The position numbers and the translations under genes were made by a program. From NCBI GenBank assembly GCA_030704615.1, contig CM060731.1:34224001-34288000 (forward strand): a stretch of DNA of 64,000 nt. Direction: 5' to 3'. The notes under the pieces are model-generated. The model was not told where the DNA came from, made no database searches, and was given only the letters and a program-made list of their open reading frames with translations. Below, piece after piece: positions 1 through 11,344 of the stretch. The first letter of the stretch is position 1. Every line of letters begins with the position of its first letter. This DNA is from Takakia lepidozioides (Eukaryota; Streptophyta; Takakiopsida; Takakiales; Takakiaceae).

Positions 1-1943
1 TGAGACTCCATCATTTTGACATCAGATACCTCTGGAGTCTCTTCTATATCACTTGAAGATTGCTGGCCCTCATCCACAGGTTTTTGGTCACCACCATTAA
101 CCATAAGATCAATTGCAACTTCCTGGCGTTCATCCACAAGAGAACTTGCTGGAGTTTCGTCAGTGTTTTCATCGTTCTTGAGCTGCATAAACTCAGTCCC
201 AACATCACTTGGCCTGTCTGTTTTCTGACCACCACCTGACATCATTATCACAAGAAAGGCCTTAGTGAATTTGCTCTTTACATGCTAGTTCCCGTTTACC
301 GGATTGACATCAGCAAGGGTTCATATCCCATTAGAAGAAATGTCTTATCCTCATACCATTTTCAGTAAGGTGGGTTTATAGCTGATCAGTTTAGTATGCA
401 CTGTGGACATTATAAAAATTCTACATTTCTTTCAAGCTATCTCATGATGTGCATATTCTGTACAAGTGTGCATGGTACTGAACAAGTGAGAGCTTAGTTG
501 TACCTACAATAGATACATGTAGAATCTGAGAAATAAGAAGAAGCTTTGCAGCCTTGAAACTGTAATCTTTAGTGCAGTCCACTCCCAATTCAGAGCTGTA
601 GGCAGGACAGTACCCACAGATGTGGCATTTGCATCACTGCCGTCCTTCTCCTCCATGGTGATGTCCTTCTCCTCAAGGGTGATCATGTCTCTGTCTCTTT
701 CGTCCTCAGTCTCATCATCACTCTCGTCCCCAGTTTGTTCCATCGCATGCTCCCCCACATCCACATCATCATTCTGCATCATCTCTTCTTTCTCGTTTTC
801 TACATAGTTGCAAAGTGTAGGTTAGTACATCTCCCTCAATTTGAGGCTTCTCTTGCTGTTACAAGTACATGCTACTGCCCCAGAATACACCTAGTCTAAA
901 CTAAGACTATTTCCATGTGAGTTAAATGCTTGGCTTCATGGCTGTAAAGATCCACATTGGATTCCTTCAGTTTCTCTTGAGGGACCTGAAATTTGAATAG
1001 CACTTCCATTTAAGAAAACGAGCACACACATATAATTTAGCGTATTGGATGTCTAAGAAAGGAGGAGATCTGATCTGGATTCATATGGCAAATGTTGGTG
1101 GAAAAGGCTACTGACTGCCACAGAAGGTGCATCACATGGAAAGGAAAAACGTCCCTACTATCCTTGCCGGCAAGCCTCTGTATAGTGAATGAAGGAAACT
1201 GATGGAATTCTGAATGGAATCGTTTCGAAACGAAGGATAAAGGTCTGCAGGGAGATGTGATTATTCAAGGGAGAATCTAGTCCTTTGCATGTCCTTCCTC
1301 GGCTCACAGTCAAAGGTTTTGTTGAGAATGGACCCTCACAAATCTCAGCCTGAATGCTGGTAATTGCTGGAGCTGAACCACCTTAGAGAATCCCAGATCT
1401 TGTAATGCACCTAATTTCTTGCATTGGGATGGGAGGGTGCCCCGTCCCTTATCTAAGAGTCCAATTGAAGCATCGCGGGCAGATGTTGGCAGCAAGCCCA
1501 AAACGTTGAGGTTGCCTTACTTATAATCTAGAGAGTGCAGATATCTCAAGACTAGTGGAAACAAGCAGTAGTCCTGACCTTTCAAAAAAACCAGTTGAAT
1601 GCATCAGGAGAGAAGCTGTACCTTCACCGAATTCCTTAAGAGAACTTTCGTCCCCATTCGTAGTCGCGTCCCCGTTTCCGTCACTTCGCGTCGACGTCGC
1701 CACAAGCTCAGGCTTGAACCCTTTGCGACCGAGGAGGCTGGCATCGGTGTGGTAGTTATTGGATCCGGAAAAACGAAGAATTCGCTCTTCTCCCTCATTC
1801 TCTGGTGCAGGGATTGGTTTTTGGGACTGGTTTATCTGGTAAATCACCCAGGTTAACACGACGGTAATTATAGCCATCTGAAAGACATGCTTCACTTTCA
1901 TTCCGTTGCCTTTCTGGTAGCGTTTCGAGGTGTAACGGAGCAT
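1..1943 (-). CDS. Acidic single-pass membrane protein gene, 5' part (3 exons, runs off the window)
   Basis: Three exons join in phase. Exon 1 is 1943-1622 (donor GTACAG), exon 2 is 799-614 (acceptor TAG, donor GTACTG), and exon 3 is 235 to beyond base 1 (acceptor CAG). Each junction pairs 1 nt with 2 nt and restores one reading frame, which supports the model. The start MLRYTSKRYQKGNGMKVKH gives a basic N-terminus, then one hydrophobic segment (about residues 22-37, FQMAIITVVLTWVIYQ), so a type II signal-anchor protein is inferred. The rest is hydrophilic and very acidic: the GDESDDETEDERDRD stretch in exon 2 and an E/D/S/T/Q-rich exon 3. Many plant genomes encode an uncharacterised family with a KG-K-KH start, one TM segment, an ILRFG-like motif (here ILRFSG) and an acidic tail; this fits it. 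No enzymatic domain is seen, and the function is unknown to me. The C-terminus lies outside the window. Confidence 0.7.
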
Positions 1944-3079
1944 GGTTGAAGCTCAGACTCCCTCCTCTGGAGAAAACATATAATCTTAAGTGCTTCCAAA
2001 TTTTATATCTCCCTTGGACATTATGATCCTTGACTGCAAAAGCCAATAAATTTGTGTAAGTAAGTCCCCTAGTCAGTCAAGCTGAGCGCGCGCTAACAAG
2101 GCCAGAAGCGGGAGTGCTAGCATTGCGGAGGAGGTGGTGGGGGTGTGAAAGAGAGAAAAAAAAAACGAGGGATACAGAGAGAGATCTGAGGATGACATTG
2201 ATCATGACCTTCAATGGTAACACACTACAGAAGACTCTTCATCGTGTCCACCACACCCCGAGCCCAACAGCACATACTGGCATGCACATCGTCCGTCTCT
2301 AAACGGCCATCCAGCGCTACAATTCATGAAGACACGCAATATCCAATCCACCACCCAAACTTCAGATCCTCGCACACGGAGAGCAGGATCCGAGTCAGTC
2401 AACAGAGAACCAAAAGAACACCTCATTCAGCTGCCAGACTAGGAAACCGGCAGGACCTAGGGGGGCAGTTCTGGTACAAGTGCAGACGAGCCTGGGCACG
2501 GCAAGTAGCGCCTGACCAGGAATTCCTTCAAAAGTACGACATTTACTCACTCTGTAGCACAGAGACCCTACGAAATCCAGTTGGGGTGTTCGAGAAAGCG
2601 ACTGCAAGGTTCAGCATGGCACGTATGAATCATGGCCTGCCTGCCTCCGCAGCAGCAGCTGAAGCTGGCCCCACCCCCCATCCTCGTCCCTTCCAACACG
2701 ACGACGGATTCTGCCCAGAATTCACCGTCAACCCTGCGAAACATGCGTCTTCTCACCGTTTTTCAGCCTTCATAAATCAAAACTCCAAAAAGGTTGGGCA
2801 CTCAGACTCACTCCGGTCGCATCTTTGAACTGAAATACAAATAAAAAAACCCTTCCCTTTAAGCACGAGCTGCACACCTTTGTTTCTCTCCCAGATACTT
2901 TTTGTCCCTGCCCAGGGCAGACAGAAATTTTCACCAGACCAAAGTTTCACGGAGCCATGACCGGGGAGGAATAAAACAACTCCCCCTGCCAAAGCGAGCG
3001 TAAATTAGGGTGTCTCTCCGTTGATCTTACCATGGGTGGAAGGGAGGGCCACCAATGGCTCTGCCTCCGCAAATGCTAC

Positions 3080-3156
3080 CTCCTTCTCTCCTTCTCTCCT
3101 TCTCTCCCTCTCTCCCTCTCCCTCTCCCCCCCCCCTCCCGCTCTCTCTCTCTCTCC

Positions 3157-3220
<64 letters not shown>
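3080..3220. repeat. CT/GA-rich microsatellite
   Basis: A pyrimidine-rich tract of about 140 bp ends in an uninterrupted (CT)n run at roughly 3161-3218. It lies 1.1-1.3 kb upstream of the start codon of the minus-strand membrane protein gene, where it reads (GA)n. GA repeats are common in plant promoters and 5' leaders, so a regulatory role is possible but is inference only. The open frames across it encode only L/S or R/E repeats and are not genes. Confidence 0.9.
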
Positions 3221-3299
3221 ATTGGGAAGCTTGACTTCCGTGGATGCTAACGACGGGTATGTTATGCACGAAGCTAAAGATTGCCATCGTAATTGACGT

Positions 3300-4730
3300 C
3301 CATATGACAAGAGTAGAGATGATGTGGTGGCTTAGGGTTGGTTGGTTGGTTTGAAGTTGTAATGGTTGGTTCCAATTCGAGTGGAATCTCTAGCGTACTA
3401 GAAAACATATTGTTTATTTCAAAACCTTGGTGCTAAGGTGGATCAAATGGTAGGCTGCCATTGGGTTGCTATACTTGTGAGTCACTTGGGCATCCCCAAG
3501 TGCACGTTGAACCTACAATGCACTACAATTTCCAATTCGATTATGTATGGAGTAATTCCACACCTACACAACGTTGGTTTGTTAAGACTCGAACAAAAGA
3601 AGCATATCGGACAGATGACTGCTAAACCAATTTACTTGGCATTTAAACTTCCAGATTATATCTATCATTTCACAAGCAATCCATAATTACAAGGGGCCAT
3701 GGCTAGCTGCATTGTTCTCCATCCTTTCAAAAGAGTCAAACCAAATGTCACGATCTATAGTACTAGCATCTTGTAAGAGGGGAAAGTCTTACATTCGACT
3801 TCCCTGGATCAGGAAAAAGTCAGGCACCCGCTCAAAAATTTCTCGAACCCCTGCCCAAAATTTTGAAAATGCCCTAGGCAGATGGCCATAATTCAGAACG
3901 GCCCTGGCTAGAGCCATGTAATGCATCGACAGGGAAAGTCACTATATTTACTTGGGGAATTCTCTAGCACTACCTTTCATCCTTTTTAATTTTATTTCTC
4001 ATTTCTTAAGTTAGCGTGCACTCCATCCCTATGTCGTCACAGGTTGTTTCTTGTTTTTTTTAGTGAAGGTTGAATGATGATGGTTTTCATTCATTGTTCC
4101 AACACCGGGTGACTAAGGGAATGAATGTTATGAAGGAGTGAATGACACAAACAAGTTGGGAGTGGAGTCACATGACCCGAATATTCATAGAATCAGTTGG
4201 TGACATAAATGAACAAGGGATTGTTGTTTGTTTTGTTCTACTTTGCTTGTGTGCGATCCCTAGCTTTCTGGCAATGTGTATTGTTTTATGGCTTCTCATG
4301 GCTTTATTTTTCCCCTCCTATCAGTAAGAAAATTATTTAAGAAAATTATCAATAACATGTTTAATTTATTGTTCTATACACCTGAGTGCACCCATTGTGT
4401 TGAGGGCTCCAAACAACATTCCCCTCAAACAAACAACCATCAATTTTTTTATGAAATATAATATTTCAACGATCCTCAACCTACGTGCTGATTACCACTG
4501 GGCTACAACTTGGTTGTAACAATATACTTTGACTAGGGCTGCGCATTACTCCACACTATTAGTGATGATTTATGAGAACCATATTTAACTAAATCCGCCA
4601 TTTTATTTATGGCTGGCGTAAGCAGAAACGGGCGTGAGCAGGAAAGGAAAATCCACGTGAGCAGAATCCACGGTGTTTGGGGAGATATGTTTGCAAATGG
4701 ATATAGAAGTCATACCCGGACCTCTAGTGT
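3300..4730. other. Intergenic, nothing recognised
   Basis: AT-rich sequence with short uninformative open frames. I see no RNA gene, no transposon ends and no conserved protein motif. Confidence 0.6.
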
Positions 4731-4734
4731 AGCC

Positions 4735-5218
4735 TATGCTATTGGCCCATGTGTGAAAAATTGAAATCTAAGCCCAAGTGCAATCTTCTGTTCATGTATC
4801 CAAGTGCATCTCCCATGTAGAGGCCCAAGTGTGACTTCCAGTGTCCACTGCAATCCCCAATGTGTCCACTTAGCTATTTTTGCAATCTCCCCTGTCGAGG
4901 CTTCATATATCGATATATCCACTTTGCTATTTTTTGCGAATTTCCAGCGACCAAAAGTACTTGAAATTCCAAATCTCCCACATGAAGGGCCAATCATTGC
5001 TCCAGGAAAGCCCACTTTGCTATTTTTTCTCGAATTTCCAACGACCCAAAGAACTTGAAATTCCATATCTCCCACACCGCGGGTCCAAAAATCATGAGAC
5101 CAAGCCGGTGCACCCCTCCTTGTCGAAGGCTTTCAACGGCACCAAGCACCGGGGCTGGGGCCCCGCGGTTTGGGAGATCTCAACGATGCTACAAAACAAA
5201 ACAAAACAAAACAAAACG
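4735..5218. repeat. Dispersed repeat R1, copy 1, with (AAAAC)n tail
   Basis: This non-coding segment recurs at 7118-8249, 15626-15706 and 15930-16300. It contains two internally similar blocks ending TTTGCTATTTTTTGCGAATT-like, then a conserved core (CCAAAAATCATGAGACCAAG ... CGGCACCAAGCAC ... GGGCCCCGCGGTTTGGGAGA) and an ACAAAACAAAAC microsatellite at about 5191-5218. The ordered blocks and the simple-repeat tail suggest a degenerate non-autonomous transposon or solo LTR, but no terminal repeats or TSD could be fixed. Confidence 0.7.
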
Positions 5219-5469
5219 TCTCGCTTCATATATTGATAGATAGTTGTCCCAAAGATTATTTTTTCCTCTTTGTAATTCTCGGACGTTTGGGTCCATTGTC
5301 GATAAAGTTTTGAGGCTAATGTCCCTCGTATATATATATATAAGAAGATAATAGGAATAGGGTAAGAATTTAATGCACACATGCAACCTCTGACAAGATG
5401 GTAAGCCGGTTTCCGGCATGTCAAATCTTCCCCACCCTCTCTTGAGAGTGACATGGAACTGAAGGAGTG

Positions 5470-5600
5470 TAAACTCCAGTCGGGTTTACACTGGGTTACA
5501 CGACGAGGTGTGTAACTCTACTTGGGGTTACATTGGGTTACATGACGAGGTGTGTAACTCCACTTGGGGTTACACGGAACGGAGTGTAACTCACACTCGG
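5470..5600. repeat. Short tandem repeat, about 42-bp period
   Basis: The block GGGTTACAYGACGAGGTGTG plus TAACTC recurs with a period of about 42 bp (GACGAGG at 5502 and 5544). Further degenerate GGGTTACA units continue to about 5705. It lies next to the SINE-like segment on the right, and no coding function is seen. Confidence 0.7.
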
Positions 5601-5699
5601 TCTCAAAATTTGACTAAGTCGAAAATGGACTAACCAGAGTTAGATGAGAGTCAGGGGTTACATGAGAGGGGTTATATGGGAGACCGGGGTTACAAAGGG

Positions 5700-5830
5700 T
5701 TACACCGATTGGAATACCCAGGTTACACTACAAGCGCCTCCCATCAAGAATCGAACACAGAACTTCGCCGCCTGCAATGTTGTCACCTTACCATCACGTG
5801 CTACCCACCAGAGCAAGAAACCCACTTGGT
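5700..5830 (-). mobile_element. tRNA-derived SINE-like segment
   Basis: Read on the minus strand, an A-box-like TAGCACGTGATGG (plus 5791-5803) is followed about 35 nt later by a B-box-like GTTCGATTC (plus 5749-5757). This spacing is typical of the internal RNA polymerase III promoter of tRNA genes and tRNA-derived SINEs. It does not fold as a complete tRNA, so a degenerate SINE head is the best reading. No TSD or tail was identified. Confidence 0.4.
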
Positions 5831-6123
5831 TTCGTAAGTATTTATAATAGTGAAACCGAGGTAAGAGGGCGTGGGGAGGATTTGATAGGGGGAGCCCAGG
5901 CTGCCAGAATCCGGCGAAAGTACTGTCAGATCGCACACGTCCATTAAGTTCTTACATTATTCCTATTGTCTTCTATATATATATATCGCCAGCGACACTA
6001 ATTCAAAATATGTGCTCACACGAGCGCAAACAGTTTCGCTTGCGAAAATAATTCCAAAAGAGAATATTAAAAAACCCAAAAAAACAAAAAACAAAAAAAA
6101 CAAAAAAAAAAACTCTACTCTCT

Positions 6124-7110
6124 GAACGCTGAGCATGTCTATTTTGGAGATCACCATCGTTGACATTATACTCACTTTGAAGTTGCAGCGTGACAAGCTT
6201 CTAAAGTTTGAGGGGAGGTGTTGGAGATCATCACTCTGATCAGCATGATCAAGTAGGATTAACTCTTAGATGTTACTACTAGGTTTAATATTTTCGCATT
6301 GACGACCTTAGCAGTTACATAGGAAAGTCACGGGTGCTTAGTGTTGAGCGGTTAGTCTTAGCGACCAATGATGACCACCACACTTAGTTGTTGGCCCACT
6401 ATCTGCAGGCTTAATCATCCAAGGGAGTTGGACTTCCCCTCAGAGCCGTTTAGGTCTTCAGTATATAGTGAGCTCAGGCTTAGGAAGTTGGAGGACAGAC
6501 CTTTTTGACAGTAGGCTTTCCCTACTTGATCCACGTTACAAATTATTAATGTCTGTTTGGCTACAAATTCTCGATCAACAATATTCTAGTGTGCTTTGGT
6601 ATGTTCTATGCAGTTTTGGTGAACCCAAATGTGTTCCTCCGAGTATCCCTTGGTATTTGTTTGATTAACAATTGGCTACCCATGACAACTTGTGACACAA
6701 TAAACTTAGAGTATGTTACTACATTCTTATATCCAATGAAAGTAATCTATGTCACAGTAGAGTGAGATTATGGGCATAGCTATACATGTGAGGTACTTGG
6801 TAAGACAGTTTATCTCAGATCTATTGAAACCGCATGCTTGGAGTGTGGCCTTACAACGGTTTTAGCTGTCATGGACTCTACATCTCCCAGTTTTTCTCTC
6901 TTCTAGTTTGTGGCCCGCTTTGACATAGGGCACATGTCAATAAATCCTCCAGGGCAGTGATTTTTATCTCATTCAACTCTTTTCAAAGTTTTGGCTAATA
7001 GTGTACTAGGTGTCGTGATTCTTCAATGGTAGCTGGGCCCTTCCATCTTGCCATTGAGTATTTATCACATTGTTTGAACTTCCACAAGCAATACTTCTAG
7101 AGTTGTTTGT
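6124..7110 (+). mobile_element. Ty1/copia retrotransposon remnant: end of pol, PPT and 3' LTR
   Basis: A purine-rich TTGAGGGGAGG tract is directly followed at 6219 by TGTTGGAGATC, the usual PPT/LTR junction of plant copia elements. Just upstream (about 6124-6210) is a short decayed frame with a DKL...EGRC-like end, as at the C-terminus of copia pol. The LTR probably extends to about 7.0-7.1 kb, where R1-type repeat sequence begins in reverse orientation. The 5' LTR and most of the body are absent. Confidence 0.5.
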
Positions 7111-7117
7111 AGTCCCT

Positions 7118-8249
7118 GGAAATTCGTGAAAAGTAGCAAAGTGGGCTTTCCTGGAACAATGATTTCAATTCTTCACACATAGCCCTCGACATAGGAGACA
7201 CAGTTGCATACATAGGGGATTTAGATGACACTGGACACTTGGGCCAACGACACAGGCCCTAGAGGTTGCACTAATTGGGCCTCGACATAGGAGACACACT
7301 TGGATACATAGGGCATTGCACCTGGACTTAGATGACACTAGACACTTGGGCTAACGACACAGGCTACCCTAGAGGTCGTACTTGGGCCTCGACATAGGAG
7401 ATTGCACTTTATTTCAAGTATGTTTTTCAATTCTTTACACATGGGCCAACAGCACAGACTACCTTCTACCTACTACCTAGTCCCATACCGCATGTCCAAA
7501 AATTATAAGACCAAGTTAGTGCACCCCTTCTCATCGAGGGCTTTCCAACGGTACCAAAATTGTGGCCTCTATCTAAGCCCAAGTGCAACCTCCATTGTCC
7601 TTCCAACACTTGATTTTGTAATTTAATTGAATTTTCAGCAAACAAAATTGTTTACAATTCAATATAAGTCTCGGGCCAATCATAAACAGCGAATTTCCAC
7701 TACCAAAGTACTTAAAATTCCATATCTCCCACACCGCAAGTCCAAAAATCATGAGACCAAGCCGGTGCACCCTCCTCACGAGGGCTTTTCAACGGCACCA
7801 AGCACGAGGGCTGGGGCCCCGCGGTTTGGGAGACCTCAACGACGCTACAAAACAAAACAAATTGCCTTGTCTATGCCGTTGACCCAAGTGTCCAGTGTCA
7901 TCTAAGTCCAAGTGCAATCCCTTATGTATCCAATTGCATCTACTATGTCGAGGCCCATGTGTGAAGAATTGAAATCTACATACTAAAATGAAGTTGGATG
8001 TTTGTTTAGCCTGTGTCGTGGCCCAAGTGTTGAAATCCCCTATATTGTATCCAAGTGCGTCTTCTATGTCGAGGCCCAAGTGCAACCTCTAGGGTAGTCT
8101 GTGCCATTGGCCCATGTGTGACAGATTGAAAAAAAACACTTGAAATAAAGTGCAATATCTTATGTCGAGGCCCAAGTTGCTATTTTTCACGAATTTCCAC
8201 CAACCAAAAGTACTTGAAATTCCAGATCTCTCACACCGCATGTCCAAAA
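7118..8249. repeat. R1 repeat cluster (mixed orientations, rearranged)
   Basis: R1 pieces occur in both orientations. At 7118-7165 the sequence is the reverse complement of the TTTGCTATTTTT/CCAGGAAAGCCCACT block. From 7185 to 7410 two inverted units of about 115 bp carry GGCCTCGACATAGGAGACAC. Forward core copies lie at 7480-7562 and 7681-7862. Forward CCAAGTG/TATGTCGAGGCCC blocks run from 7870 to 8170. The last forward copy (8167-8253) is interrupted by gypsy element 1 and resumes at 15626. Confidence 0.65.
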
Positions 8250-8253
8250 ATCA

Positions 8254-8692
8254 TGTCGTGCACCTAAGCATCGTGCCACAACATACATCGTTGTCCACCA
8301 TACATTCAAAGCACACAATCCTAGAAAGCTATGCCACAATCGATAAATGAAAGTGAACACAATGGAAACACTCCACTCATGAATCCACTCAATCACATAA
8401 ACTAAGTCAAGCCAAGGGCACCTTTGCTAAGGGAATCCACCCTACAAAGCCCTCACCACACTCCCTCTCAATACCTAGAGCTATGGAGGTGGGAGAGGCT
8501 CATGGAGGCTCAACTACAAGAAGATGAGCCCTCCTCAACCCTCACAAGGGGAAAACCCATCCCCATGTCCCAAGTGAGGCTTGACACCTCACTTGGCATA
8601 TGAGACCAAATGAAGTTTCAACACACAAAATACAAATATAAATATCCAAAATGTCCTAATTAACTAGAAGTAGGTAATTCTAGTTAATGACA
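8254..8692 (-). repeat. 3' LTR of gypsy element 1 (439 bp)
   Basis: Bounded by TG...CA (TGTCGTGC ... TTAATGACA). Its right part (about 8560-8692) matches 15477-15625, the surviving 5' LTR, except for a short indel near the U3 end. It is followed by GT and a second copy of its first 87 bp at 8695-8780. Confidence 0.85.
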
Positions 8693-8694
8693 GT

Positions 8695-8791
8695 TGTCGT
8701 GCACCTAAGCATCGTGCCACAATATACATCGTTGTCCACCATACATTCTAAGCACACAATCCTAGAAATCTATGTCACAATCGCCCCCCTA
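8695..8791 (-). repeat. Extra LTR-end segment and polypurine tract of element 1
   Basis: 8695-8780 repeats the first 87 bp of the LTR (8254-8340) with a few substitutions. It abuts TCGCCCCCCTAGC, whose complement is the G-rich PPT. Element 2 has the same arrangement at 30821-31028, so this is a family trait and not a local accident. Confidence 0.75.
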
Positions 8792-9039
8792 GCTAGTGAT
8801 TAGGTCCCTCTAACACCGGATAGCTGACAAGTATCCATCTCAATAATATCATCGTTTGGTCTTCAATCGCATATGTCCCAATTTTCTAAATTATATGGAT
8901 CAAGAGGTCGGGTGCAAAGAGAGCCCCATCGTTAGCCGCCTGCCTGCAATCCATGATCTTCAATTGAGTATCCATGGCGTTGAGCTCCCACCAGCTAGAC
9001 TTTGGATCACTTGTCAACTCCACCATTGTCATGCCCCAC

Positions 9040-9737
9040 TACCTCTGTCAAGGCATCATGGACACAACCATTCTCCACTAGGAACCTCCTTAAGTGGCGG
9101 TGTCAAGCATCCCATGTGCCACCCCCCTTAAGCATTTGCCACCTACCAACATGGTCGCTGCATCACCAGCATGCCTACATAGCATGCAACGCAATCCTGC
9201 AGGTACCACTGCAAGGTTGGGATCTATCCTCCCATCCACATAGGGAAGGTGACATGGCGTACAATTGCGCACATGGTCCTTCCATACCATGCTATCCCGA
9301 CCCTCCAGAATCAACACTCCTAAAGGCAACACTTCCCTGACCCTTAGAATCACACGCCCTGCTGCATCCAAGGTCATTGGTGTTGTCTGCTCTAGGTGCA
9401 CATAGTCCCCAGGGTTGAATCTCCGAACACCCGGTCGATATCCTCCTCTACGTATAGTGACATACCTCAATGTGTCTCGGTGTTGGGCAATAGCAAGGTT
9501 CTCAAAAGCCATAAGCATGACTCTCTTGAAAAACTCTGCCCGCTGGTCACACGCTTGTGTCCACACATCTGGATCATCAAGGTTGAGGACTACTGCAGCC
9601 TCCCTGCGAATAGATATAGACAAATCTGGATCTCGGCCAAAGAGAAGGAAGTAAGGTGAGAACGAGGCAAGTGATGCTTGCTTGCTAAACCTGTAGCCCA
9701 TGGCCAACCAAGGTAGCTGAAGATCCCAATCTCCCAA
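9040..9737 (-). pseudogene. Integrase C-terminal region with PHD finger (element 1)
   Basis: The open frame 9737-9090 encodes the distal integrase core (SPYFLLFGRDPDL), a GPY-like C-terminal domain (NPGDYVHLEQ ... GRVILRVREV ... LILEGRDSMVWKDHVRNC) and then GLRCMLCRHAGDAATMLV. The last part aligns with the start of the PHD finger of element 2. Beyond it frameshifts scramble the finger, although WLCP is still readable in another frame near 9060. A PHD finger replaces the chromodomain found at this place in chromoviruses. PHD fingers usually read the histone H3 tail, so target-site choice is a plausible role. Confidence 0.75.
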
Positions 9738-10300
9738 GTGCCCCTTCTACAAGCCATACTTGTGCAAACCTCTCTTGACTATCTGAATTACTCTCTCCGC
9801 CAAACCATCAGCCTCGGGATGATCCCGAGAAGTAGTGCGGTGATCTATCAAGGCTTGCTCGCACAAAGCCTAGAACTCCCCCAAGAACTCTCTCACAGGT
9901 GGTCCGTGAGTACCTCGGCTGGAGCACCAAATTGGCTAAGCACTCGATCTAAGAATGCATATGCAGCCCCCTCATTTGCCTTGTCAGGCAATGCCACCAG
10001 TTCAATTCATTTGGAGAAATGTTCTACCATCACCAGCACATACTTGTTATGGCGAATCGTTAGTGGCAATGGGTCTGCGAAGTCAAGACTCCAACAATAG
10101 CCCAAATCCATGATGGGTAAATAATGCAATTGTGGAGTAGGTGCGTTGAAAGCAGCCCGCACTCTATCATACACCATGCACCTTGCTACTAACTGCTGCA
10201 CATCTGTGCGCATGCCCCGCCAGCAATACTGCCCTTGCAACAAACTATGAGTGTGTCGCACCCCAAAATGTCTCAACTCCTCATGAGCATGGCGTACCAA
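9738..10300 (-). pseudogene. Integrase zinc-binding and catalytic core (element 1)
   Basis: The frame 10300-10007 begins MVRHAHEELRHFGVRHTHSL and contains the H2C2-type zinc region, with its last Cys pair degraded to CMVY. It continues into the core start LGYCWSLDFADPLPL, where the first catalytic Asp is seen. The remaining core (a TD segment and a Glu helix) lies in shifted frames between 10000 and 9740. Integrase inserts the cDNA into the host chromosome. This copy is frameshifted. Confidence 0.7.
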
Positions 10301-10306
10301 TTGCGC

Positions 10307-10597
10307 TCATTGTTTTGGATGAGGCACAATCCTCACTCGTCCATCCTCCCATATCCGGAGTAGGTGAGTCCCCTCCCACTTGAACCTCTTGGCTCGTTGT
10401 AGGATCCGATCTCTCTCATTGGCAGTTACAATGGCTGATGTCTCTCCAGTACAAAGGTAGGCCAACACTGCTGCGTCTTCATGCACATCCTTAGCACCAT
10501 CAAGCTCCTCACTGATCTCTGGATCATCGTGCAAACTATCTCTATGACTAATCACATGGGATGAACCAGCTTGAGCTCCCATTGCTAGAATGCACAA
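10307..10597 (-). pseudogene. RNase H-integrase linker of element 1
   Basis: The frame encodes MCILAMGAQAGSSHVISHRD, an acidic middle and AKRFKWEGTHLLRIWEDG-RVRIVPHPKQ. Such linkers commonly precede the integrase zinc finger in gypsy polyproteins. Position and spacing between RNase H and integrase are the main evidence. Confidence 0.5.
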
Positions 10598-10640
10598 AAA
10601 AACAGATGTGTGTCATCCTAGCACCATCTCCTCGACCGTC

Positions 10641-11335
10641 TCACCATGCCAATGAGCTCCTATATTCATCAAGCTTACTTGTACATGGATTACGACTCAA
10701 TCCATCCGCATCCCAGTTGACTATTCCGGCTTGATGCACCACCTGGAAGTCGTACTCTTGAAGCATAAGTGCCCACCGTGCAAGCTTCCCTGTAAGCTTG
10801 TCTGACTCCATCAACCACTTCAATGGTTGGTGATCCGTGACAAGGATGAAGAGATTGCCATAGAATAGCATCTGAAATGTGCCACTGCCCATACTGCAGC
10901 TAGACACTCCCCTTCATATGAACTATACTTCGTCTTGGCATCATTGTTCGAGCGGCTAGCATATGCCACTACGAACTCTCTTCCTTCGTCATCATCCACA
11001 TGTGTGAGCACTGCTCCAATCCCCAACATACTCCAATCCGTATGTAGCTGGAAAGGTCGCCCCCGAATAGGCCGCCTCAGAATAGGCGCAGAAATCAATC
11101 GAGCCTTGAGTTCCTCAAAGGCTTGCTCCTGCTCTTCCTCCCACTGTCACTCATGACCCACCTTGGTCAACTTAGTAAGAGCCTTCACAATGCTGCTAAA
11201 TCCCTTGATAAAGAGACGATAGTAGTTTGCCAACCCCATGAAAGCACGAACTCTGCTAACATCTATGGGGCGTGGAATGCGTGCAATGGCCTCCACCTTT
11301 GTCTGTTGAACACCCAATCCTCCAGGGTATATCAT
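10641..11335 (-). pseudogene. Reverse transcriptase thumb and RNase H (element 1)
   Basis: Three overlapping frames (11335-11147, 11098-10820, 10907-10641) carry classic Ty3/gypsy signatures: FMGLANYYRLFIKGFS, PFQLHTDWSMLGIGAVL, YSSYEGECLAAVWAV, LVTDHQPLKWLM and GKLARWALMLQEYDFQVVHQ ... ADGLSRNP. The RT fingers and palm, including the YxDD motif, are missing because unrelated sequence begins at about 11341. The frame changes show it is inactive. Confidence 0.85.
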
Positions 11336-11344
11336 GTGGCCCAG

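Noticed and set aside
2214-2828. 204-aa plus-strand open frame as a gene
   Set aside because: No conserved motif, low-complexity composition, and position in the probable 5' region of the minus-strand membrane protein gene.
3005-3310. R/E-rich and L/S-rich ORFs
   Set aside because: They are translations of the CT/GA microsatellite.
5749-5803. Functional tRNA gene
   Set aside because: The A and B boxes are present but the sequence cannot form an acceptor stem and cloverleaf.
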